NCBI GenBank assembly: GCA_007127695.1
Contig: SKYW01000243.1
Location: 1 to 5,149, forward strand
Reading direction: 5' to 3'
Source of the DNA: Balneolales bacterium
GTDB lineage: Bacteria > Bacteroidota > Rhodothermia > Balneolales > Natronogracilivirgulaceae
Length of the DNA: 5,149 bases
A program made the translations under genes and the position numbers. Numbering within the stretch: the stretch's first letter is position 1; every line of letters starts with the position of its first letter. The notes under the pieces were generated by a model. That model did no database searches. It saw only the letters and a program-made list of their open reading frames with translations, and was not told the DNA's origin. This document shows positions 1 through 4,474 of this stretch, in pieces.

Positions 1-2
1 GA

Positions 3-866
3 AAGTTACAAACCACCGCGCTTCTGGTATTTTTCCTTTGTCTCTCTCCCGTATTTTCGGGGCCGGCCTATGCTCAGGATGCCTACGATATCGAAAAAGC
101 CACCTATGACAATGTGATGCTCGACGTCGGCGAGTACACCCAGGACACCCGTTACCTGGAGTTCAAGCCCGACGGCACAAGAATGTACGTGGTAGGCCGG
201 ACCACCATGAACATCGCCGAGTTCAACCTGAATACCCCTTGGGATATCAGCACTGCGGAATACGTCAGGGAATTCGACCTTTCCGGCGAACTGGGTACCA
301 AAGTGGCTTCCCCCAGACCTCAGGGCCTGTTCATCAACAAAAACAACGGCCAGGACATGATCGTGGTCAACCGGTTGGAAATTTTCCAGTACAGATTATC
401 CGAACCCTGGAACATTACCACAGCCGAAATTACGGGACACGTGGATATGCGCGTTCCCACTTCCCGCATCCAGGGCATCACCGTGAGTCCGGACGGTCTG
501 AACCTATACATCGACGACCGGGAAAACGGATACGTCTTCCAGTTCGAAATGGACATGATCTGGAACATCGAGACCCTGACACTCCGTTACATCCTCGATT
601 TCAAGGAAGAGCACCGGGACACCAGAGGCAACGACATCTCATCCGATGGCAAGCGCCTGTTCGTCCTGGACCGCACCCGCAGACAGGTCCTGTACTTCGA
701 CCTGCAGGAACCCTGGATCATCCGGAACGCCGAATTCAAAGGCTTTGTCTGGGTCGCCCGCCAGACCCCCGAACCGGTGTCCGTGCGCTGGAATCCGGAA
801 GGAAACCGGTTCTTCGTGGTATGCGCCCGAAATGAGCGGATTTTCCAGTACAGCATCAATCAATAA
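3..866 (+). CDS. Exported small beta-propeller protein, 5' end cut by window
   Basis: This reading frame is open from the window edge, and 287 residues are visible (numbered here from the codon at position 3). It opens with a hydrophobic signal peptide (about residues 1-24, ending AYA before QD), so the true start is probably one to three codons upstream of the window and the protein is exported. The mature part is built from about 50-residue repeats. Each has a PDG-like turn followed by a hydrophobic strand (KPDGTRMYVVG, SPDGLNLYIDD, SSDGKRLFVLD, NPEGNRFFVVC) and then a W-[DNI]-I motif (W80, W136, W187, W238). Four full repeats and a C-terminal half repeat (ending FQYSINQ) are present. The missing half is supplied at the N-terminus by YDIEKATYDN, which resembles WDISTAEYVR, so the ring probably closes as five blades. 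This repeat style is common in secreted bacterial and phage propellers. No catalytic motif is visible and the function is unknown; binding or scaffolding is an inference. A strong terminator follows at 932-984. Confidence 0.85.
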   Translation, partial: KLQTTALLVFFLCLSPVFSGPAYAQDAYDIEKATYDNVMLDVGEYTQDTRYLEFKPDGTRMYVVGRTTMNIAEFNLNTPWDISTAEYVREFDLSGELGTKVASPRPQGLFINKNNGQDMIVVNRLEIFQYRLSEPWNITTAEITGHVDMRVPTSRIQGITVSPDGLNLYIDDRENGYVFQFEMDMIWNIETLTLRYILDFKEEHRDTRGNDISSDGKRLFVLDRTRRQVLYFDLQEPWIIRNAEFKGFVWVARQTPEPVSVRWNPEGNRFFVVCARNERIFQYSINQ

Positions 867-931
867 CTGCTCATAAAGAACTGCCGTCGATTTTGCAGCT
901 GTCTTTTTCCAGCTGACCAGAAACGAGTCCT

Positions 932-984
932 GCAATGTGGTGGGTGGTTTGCACAATGCAAGCCGCTCATCACATTGTTTTTTT
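932..984 (+). terminator. Long rho-independent terminator after the propeller gene
   Basis: Bases 932-953 pair with 957-978 around a three-base loop (CAA), giving a continuous 22-pair helix with no bulge, followed by seven T (978-984, the first of which also closes the helix). Five pairs are G-U wobbles when transcribed from the + strand (932/978, 940/970, 943/967, 945/965, 948/962). On the - strand these same positions would be A-C mismatches, so the hairpin is built for + strand RNA. It lies 65 bases after the stop codon at 864-866. This is the clearest regulatory element in the window. A 22-pair stem is long for a terminator, so an additional role in RNA 3'-end protection is possible. Confidence 0.8.
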
Positions 985-985
985 C

Positions 986-1056
986 GGGATGGCAAAACAG
1001 AGAATCCTCGTGAGTTAACCACTCTGACTAACGAGACCCTGTGTTGCGATCATCCC
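986..1056. repeat. 71-bp imperfect palindrome between convergent genes
   Basis: GGGATG (986-991) pairs with CATCCC (1051-1056). GCAAAACAG (992-1000) pairs with CTGTGTTGC (1039-1047) with one mismatch, after a three-base bulge at 1048-1050. Further in, CTCGT (1007-1011) pairs with ACGAG (1031-1035), and GAGT (1012-1015) can pair with ACTC (1021-1024). The result is a long stepped hairpin that can fold from either strand. It begins one base beyond the stop codon of the - strand DUF3267 gene and so may serve as its transcript end. However, no T-run follows on that strand (it continues G then seven A), and on the + strand only TTTACTT follows. Terminator, 3'-end stabiliser or small palindromic repeat are all possible. 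Confidence 0.55.
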
Positions 1057-1057
1057 T

Positions 1058-1612
1058 TTACTTCTCCGAATAGCTGATGAAGCCCACCTCATCTGGATGA
1101 TCCTGCACCCATTCATCGCCATTAAACTTGCGGAGCGTGATCAGGCCAACGACATCCCCGGCGCCGGCTATTGTGAAAACAAGGCCAAAGAGAAACATCT
1201 GCCCGTTTCCGGTAATCATGGCAATCGCCGCAGGAATCAATCCCAGGGCAATCATGGGCATTGCCGCTCCAATCCTGTAGTGCTTGACCTTGAGGGGTTC
1301 GGCGCAATGGCAATACGGCGTGAGGTACTTCCATTTCATCCCGTATTCGATAGACTTCACACCTGATTTCGCAAAAAGGGCCCACGCGAAACCATGCATC
1401 AGTTCGTGGATTACAATTCCGACAACAAGAACGATCATCGCAGGAATAAAACCGAACTGGAATGGAATCAGATTGTTGCCCCAAATAAGCAGATACGGAA
1501 TAACAAGCACCGCTCCCATTGGTATTGCTGCCATCGCACCGAATGCATTCGCACTGGCGAAGCTCATCGTGTGCTCTTTGGCAATGTGCGATGATTTTGC
1601 TTTTTCATTCAT
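1058..1612 (-). CDS. DUF3267 family putative membrane zinc metallopeptidase
   Basis: The 184-residue product matches the DUF3267 (putative zincin peptidase) pattern. It has an HELMH zinc motif at residues 69-73 inside the second hydrophobic segment, the family-typical YCHCAEPL stretch at 100-107, and a DHPDEVGF tail at 171-178. Hydrophobic segments lie at about 22-44, 55-80, 115-133 and 138-158, so it is an integral membrane protein. Glu70 would be the catalytic base and His69/His73 zinc ligands; Asp153 in AGDVVGL is a plausible third ligand by analogy with site-2 proteases (inference). Substrates of this family are generally unknown. The ATG at 1612 has no clear Shine-Dalgarno and an in-frame stop lies five codons upstream. 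Met16 (1567), preceded by AAAGAG, is an alternative start that still keeps all membrane segments. It sits 117 bases downstream of the amidohydrolase on the same strand, and I see no confident promoter between them. Length and motifs look intact. Confidence 0.88.
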   Translation of the reverse strand: MNEKAKSSHIAKEHTMSFASANAFGAMAAIPMGAVLVIPYLLIWGNNLIPFQFGFIPAMIVLVVGIVIHELMHGFAWALFAKSGVKSIEYGMKWKYLTPYCHCAEPLKVKHYRIGAAMPMIALGLIPAAIAMITGNGQMFLFGLVFTIAGAGDVVGLITLRKFNGDEWVQDHPDEVGFISYSEK

Positions 1613-1682
1613 ACGCCGGCCATGTTACGAGTGATTCAATAAGATTTTCCATGATCCTTGCCTCTGACTATTGCATATGCAT

Positions 1683-1738
1683 CTGTCGATCATCTGCGGA
1701 TTGCCTGTCGATCTCTTGCCAATCGCCCGTCAATCGCC
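1683..1738. repeat. Short direct repeats just after the amidohydrolase stop
   Basis: CTGTCGATC occurs at 1683-1691 and again at 1705-1713, 22 bases apart. AATCGCC occurs at 1721-1727 and 1732-1738, 11 bases apart; the second copy overlaps the last amidohydrolase codons (stop at 1730-1732). The 11 and 22 base spacings keep the copies on about the same helix face. They could be a decayed tandem duplication or protein-binding sites ahead of the DUF3267 gene. No terminator-like T-run is present. The rest of the 1613-1729 spacer holds only a 10-base palindrome (TGCATATGCA, 1672-1681) and nothing else I can support. Confidence 0.4.
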
Positions 1739-3460
1739 TGTTGTTCGCCGGCGGATCACACCGGCCGGATTCACCGGCTGCCTCACACCTTCCGCAATCA
1801 CCGGAACACCATCCACAATCACCCATGACATCCCCTCCGCCAGCCGGTGCGGCTCTTCAAACGTCGCCCGGTCGCGCACCGCCACCGGATCAAACACCAC
1901 CAGGTCGCCCGCAAACCCTTCCCGAATCAGCCCCCGCGGCACCGCCACCTGCCCCGGATCGTCCAGTCCCAGGGTGGATGCGGTCAGTCCCGTCATCTTG
2001 TGCACAGCCTCCTCCAGCGAAAGCACCCCCTCTTCAATTACATACTGGCGGATGATCTTCGCGAAACTGCCGTATCCACGCGGATGACGCATGGTCGGAC
2101 TGCCATCGCTTGAGACCATGACCAGCGGATCCAGAAGCAGTCGCCGGACCACATCCTCATCCATCACGAAATAGGCCGCACTGGCACTTCCCGGAGGGAT
2201 GTCGTCGATGAGCACATCTTCAAACGGCTTGCCCAGCGAATCGGCGACCTCGGCCAGCGTCATGCCCGCCCATGGCGCCGTGCCAAACAAGGTAGCCTCC
2301 GGACCGTTGCGCAGCATCACGCGCTCGCGCAGAAATTGCCTGAGATCGTCGCGGCGGTGCGTCCGGACCGAGTCAAAATCATTGGGAGGCATTGCCCAAT
2401 CCGGAAAGACAATCCCGATCCCGGTGAAACTGGCCGCATAGGGATACAGATCCGCCGTTACTTCCACCCCCTCCTCACGGGCACGATGCAGCACGGCCAG
2501 CACCTCTTCCGCCCGCGCTTCACCCTTGCCATAGACAATTTTGATATGCGAAACATGCACATGCGCCCCCGAACGGCGCCCCTGCTCAATCAGCTCCTCA
2601 ATCGCCGCTTCCACCAGGTCGTCATCCTCGCTGCGGATATGGCTCATCACCAGTCCGCCATGCTTAGCCACCGGGCGCGCTATGGCGGCCAGTTCCCCGG
2701 CATCGGCGTGGTAACCGGGACTGTACTCGGTGCCTGTGGACAGGCCGAACGAGCCGTCGCGCATGGCATCGGCAATGACCTGCTGCATCTGCAGAAGCAT
2801 ATCGGGCTCCAGACCGGTCACGGGCGGCGCCCCGGCACGCTCACGGACCGTCCCGTGTCCAATGAAATGGAGGATGTGAACGCCAGTCCCTCGGGCATCG
2901 ACCCGGTCCATCCACTCTGAAACGGATCCGTCCTCCGGACTTCGTCCATCCTGCCCGAGCGAAACCGTGGTCACGCCCATATACAGGAAATTGTCGAAAT
3001 CGGGAGTTGAAAGCGGGTTTCCATGCGCATGTGCATCGATAAAACCGGGAGCCAGCACCTTTCCACCGGCATCGATCCGGTACAGGTCATCCCGTTCGGC
3101 GAGATCATGCCGCTGCGGCCGGTCATTGCGTCCCTGATGATCACCGGATTGCTCGTCCTGGTCGCCCTCGTCATCAAAAAAAACGGCGGCGATCCGACCG
3201 TTCTCCACCAGCACCTCGCCTCTGCGGGCTTCCGATCCCGTTCCGTCAACAATACGTGCGTTGGTGACAAGTACCGGGACTTCTCCGGAGAGCAGCTCAT
3301 CCCCCAGGATATCCCCGACCTGCCTGCCTTCCACATCAGGTCCCATACCGTCGTTCCCGTCCGGGGTGTGCCCGGAATCGCATCCAAAAATTAATAGGAA
3401 AAATGCAAGCAGCGCCGCCGTCATTGCGGTCTGACTGGACAAAAAATGGAGCGATTTCAT
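1730..3460 (-). CDS. Lipoprotein amidohydrolase, N-acyl-D-amino-acid deacylase family
   Basis: The frame is open from an ATG at 3592 (620 residues, the numbering used here), but Met45 (ATG 3458-3460) is preferred because it starts a normal lipoprotein signal: a hydrophobic stretch then IFGC, with Cys71 as the lipid site. Met33 (3496) and Met38 (3481) are alternatives. The enzyme follows D-aminoacylase (amidohydrolase superfamily) order: N-terminal beta domain from about 105, metal motif GFIDAHAHG at 183-191 (His188, His190), GVTTV at 206-210, SHIK at 348-351 (His349), DLYPYAAS at 381-388, and SSDGSP at 494-499 with the probable catalytic Asp496. The C-terminal beta domain has REGFAGDLVVFDP. 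Family members hydrolyse N-acyl-D-amino acids or related amides; here this would happen in the envelope, and the exact substrate is unknown. Oddities: the bridging Cys expected near 215 is Asp (GQDG), and an acidic insertion lies at about 140-170. The gene looks intact. It is divergent from the DJ-1 gene. Confidence 0.9.
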   Translation of the reverse strand: MKSLHFLSSQTAMTAALLAFFLLIFGCDSGHTPDGNDGMGPDVEGRQVGDILGDELLSGEVPVLVTNARIVDGTGSEARRGEVLVENGRIAAVFFDDEGDQDEQSGDHQGRNDRPQRHDLAERDDLYRIDAGGKVLAPGFIDAHAHGNPLSTPDFDNFLYMGVTTVSLGQDGRSPEDGSVSEWMDRVDARGTGVHILHFIGHGTVRERAGAPPVTGLEPDMLLQMQQVIADAMRDGSFGLSTGTEYSPGYHADAGELAAIARPVAKHGGLVMSHIRSEDDDLVEAAIEELIEQGRRSGAHVHVSHIKIVYGKGEARAEEVLAVLHRAREEGVEVTADLYPYAASFTGIGIVFPDWAMPPNDFDSVRTHRRDDLRQFLRERVMLRNGPEATLFGTAPWAGMTLAEVADSLGKPFEDVLIDDIPPGSASAAYFVMDEDVVRRLLLDPLVMVSSDGSPTMRHPRGYGSFAKIIRQYVIEEGVLSLEEAVHKMTGLTASTLGLDDPGQVAVPRGLIREGFAGDLVVFDPVAVRDRATFEEPHRLAEGMSWVIVDGVPVIAEGVRQPVNPAGVIRRRTTGD

Positions 3461-3465
3461 ATTCC

Positions 3466-3510
3466 TGGCAGATGTTTTCATGGCAGTCTTTTTCATGGCA
3501 GTCAGATTCT
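3466..3510. repeat. 15-bp tandem repeat carrying in-frame start codons
   Basis: TGGCAG recurs at 3466, 3481 and 3496, giving three 15-base units. The first two agree at 12 of 15 bases and the third is more diverged. Read on the - strand, each unit is five codons, MKKTA then MKTSA, so the repeats place ATG-AAA pairs in frame ahead of the amidohydrolase signal peptide (Met33, Met38, then Met45). Gain or loss of one unit would lengthen or shorten the Lys-rich leader without breaking the frame. This makes the start ambiguous by inspection. Confidence 0.6.
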
Positions 3511-3590
3511 TGTCAGGCACTTTCAGATTGATCTCTTTCTTGGGAGAGAATTTCTGGTTTTTTACGGGATAAGCCCGGCTTCCATGGGAC

Positions 3591-3599
3591 ATGATAGCA
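3591..3599 (-). promoter_or_regulatory. Possible extended -10 promoter for the amidohydrolase gene
   Basis: Reading the - strand, TGC-TATCAT fits an extended -10 (TGnTATAAT) with one mismatch in the hexamer. No good -35 lies at 16-18 bases. The motif overlaps the farthest-upstream ATG (3590-3592). If it is used, transcripts start near 3583 and that ATG is not translated, which supports the internal starts at 3496-3460. This rests on one short motif and is tentative. Confidence 0.3.
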
Positions 3600-3611
3600 A
3601 AAGAATCCGAG

Positions 3612-3652
3612 TTTTGATACGTTATCCCTGTTTTGACACCTTTTTGACACCT
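3612..3652. repeat. Tandem 11-bp TTTTGACACCT repeat in the divergent control region
   Basis: TTTTGACACCT occurs twice in perfect tandem (3631-3641 and 3642-3652). A degenerate third copy, TTTTGATACGT (9 of 11 bases), lies at 3612-3622. The 11-base step places the two perfect copies on about the same helix face, as expected for binding sites of a regulator. Each also contains TTGACA, the consensus -35 hexamer, on the + strand. It lies between two divergent genes and could serve either. Confidence 0.5.
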
Positions 3653-3662
3653 TATTTATGCT
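3633..3662 (+). promoter_or_regulatory. Candidate distal promoter toward the DJ-1 gene
   Basis: A perfect -35 TTGACA (3633-3638) is followed after 18 bases by TATGCT (3657-3662), four of six matches to the -10 consensus. Transcription would start near 3669, leaving a leader of about 120 bases before the ATG at 3788. The second TTGACA (3644-3649) lacks a good -10 at 16-18 bases. This assumes sigma-70-type consensus sequences, which would not hold for typical Bacteroidia. Confidence 0.35.
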
Positions 3663-3726
3663 GCCTGATCGATTTATTTTACCCGATCGCTGAATATGCA
3701 ACAACCCGGGAATACAGCCATCCGCG

Positions 3727-3755
3727 CTCACTCCCGGACTCCATAATCATATAAT
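3727..3755 (+). promoter_or_regulatory. Candidate proximal promoter of the DJ-1 gene
   Basis: A perfect -10 TATAAT lies at 3750-3755, with a weak -35 (CTCACT, 3727-3732, three of six matches) at 17 bases. The predicted start near 3762 gives a leader of about 26 bases that includes the GGAGG site. The TATAAT lies in a direct repeat of ATAATCAT (3743-3750 and 3751-3758), so part of the match may be chance in AT-rich DNA. Confidence 0.4.
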
Positions 3756-3778
3756 CATTACCAAAAAAATCCAAAAAC

Positions 3779-3783
3779 GGAGG
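3779..3783 (+). promoter_or_regulatory. Ribosome binding site GGAGG of the DJ-1 gene
   Basis: GGAGG sits four bases before the ATG at 3788. It fixes Met1 as the start over Met5, which would be 16 bases away. It also shows that the host uses Shine-Dalgarno initiation for at least some genes. Confidence 0.75.
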
Positions 3784-3787
3784 TACC

Positions 3788-4414
3788 ATGAATTATTCAA
3801 TGAAACTCCAGGCAACCACACTATTAGCATTATTCGTAATCCTGTTGGCCGGCTGCGAAGGACGAAAAACCCATGATATGATTCCCGGCACCGGAAAGCT
3901 CATGGGCAACAACGTGGCTTTCCTGATCACCGAAGGATTCCATGACGGGGAAACGATGTTCCCTATGGGCTATCTGAGGAGCCACGGCGCCAACGTGACC
4001 GTGATCGGCGTGGAGCGGGGCGAGTACACCGCCTACAACAGCGATTTGACCGCCGTTGTCATCCGTTCGGTCATCGAAGTATCGGCGGACGACTTCGATG
4101 CGCTTGTCATCCCCGGCGGACACTCCCCGGCAAATCTCCGGGAACATGAGGATGTGATCACCTTTGTGCGGGCGTTTGTCGAGTCCGGCAAACCCACCGC
4201 CGCCATCTGCCACGGTCCCCAGGTGTTGGTCACCGCCGGCGTGATTGAAGGTCGCACGCTGACCGGCGTGAGTGGAATCGAAGATGAGATCACCGGCGCC
4301 GGAGCCACTTTTGTGGACGTTGAGGTCATGGTGGATGGAAACATCATCACATCCCGCACTCCGCCCGACCTTGCTGCTTTCAGCAAGCAGATCGCTGAGT
4401 CACTGCTGAACTGA
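3788..4414 (+). CDS. DJ-1/PfpI family protein with a lipoprotein signal
   Basis: The 208-residue product begins with a lipoprotein signal (hydrophobic residues 9-22, lipobox LLAGC, Cys23 as lipid site, then Glu24). The DJ-1/PfpI domain runs from about 41 to 207: VAFLITEGFHDGE at 43-55, DALVIPGGHSP at 104-114, the nucleophile elbow AICHGPQ at 139-145 (Cys141, His142), TLTGVSGIEDEI at 157-168, and the family-typical VDGNIITSRTP at 182-192. Glu55 matches the acidic residue that pairs with the reactive cysteine in PfpI, so the active site looks complete. Family activities reported include glyoxalase III/deglycase-like aldehyde detoxification and peptidase activity; which applies here is not decidable from sequence. 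Most relatives are cytosolic, so the exported, membrane-anchored placement is the notable point. The start is fixed by GGAGG. The gene is divergent from the amidohydrolase and convergent with the erythromycin-esterase-like gene. Confidence 0.92.
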   Translation: MNYSMKLQATTLLALFVILLAGCEGRKTHDMIPGTGKLMGNNVAFLITEGFHDGETMFPMGYLRSHGANVTVIGVERGEYTAYNSDLTAVVIRSVIEVSADDFDALVIPGGHSPANLREHEDVITFVRAFVESGKPTAAICHGPQVLVTAGVIEGRTLTGVSGIEDEITGAGATFVDVEVMVDGNIITSRTPPDLAAFSKQIAESLLN

Positions 4415-4428
4415 TACGGGAACCTGTG

Positions 4429-4451
4429 AAAAGGCAACGATGTCTGTGCCT
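4429..4451 (-). terminator. Weak terminator candidate after the esterase-like gene
   Basis: On the - strand, AGGCA (4451-4447) can pair with TGCCT (4436-4432) around a ten-base loop, with four T in a row (4432-4429, the first also in the stem). It lies 23 bases after the stop codon at 4475-4477. The five-pair stem and short T-run make this marginal. No better terminator is seen for either convergent gene in 4415-4474. Confidence 0.25.
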
Positions 4452-4474
4452 GCGCTTACTGTAGCTGGCATGCA

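Noticed and set aside
896..915. CAGCTG repeated around an eight-base loop as a terminator
   Set aside because: Only six pairs with no following T-run; the hairpin at 932-984 is a far better terminator.
639..1022. 127-codon open frame on the - strand
   Set aside because: It runs antisense through the last propeller blades and the strong terminator; no recognisable protein features.
1672..1681. TGCATATGCA palindrome as an operator
   Set aside because: A single ten-base palindrome with no second copy or recognised consensus is weak evidence.
1519..2087. Overlapping + strand reading frames rich in Pro, Ser and Ala
   Set aside because: They lie antisense to the amidohydrolase C-terminus and the DUF3267 start, have no family motif or ribosome site, and reflect GC-rich codon bias of the real genes.
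2336..2920. 194-codon open frame on the + strand
   Set aside because: It is fully antisense to the conserved amidohydrolase core, and its composition (His, Arg, Gly rich) is typical of an antisense shadow.
3176..3183. Run of eight A (T8 on the coding strand) as a programmed frameshift or broken gene
   Set aside because: The frame continues into intact metal-binding motifs downstream, and the shifted frame gives no family-like sequence.
1058..3460. Amidohydrolase and DUF3267 genes as a functional operon
   Set aside because: They are on the same strand but separated by 117 bases without overlap or coupling, and no shared pathway is evident.
3590..3592. Outermost ATG as the amidohydrolase start
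   Set aside because: It lacks a Shine-Dalgarno, would put 44 extra hydrophilic residues before the lipoprotein signal, and overlaps a possible extended -10. It cannot be fully excluded.
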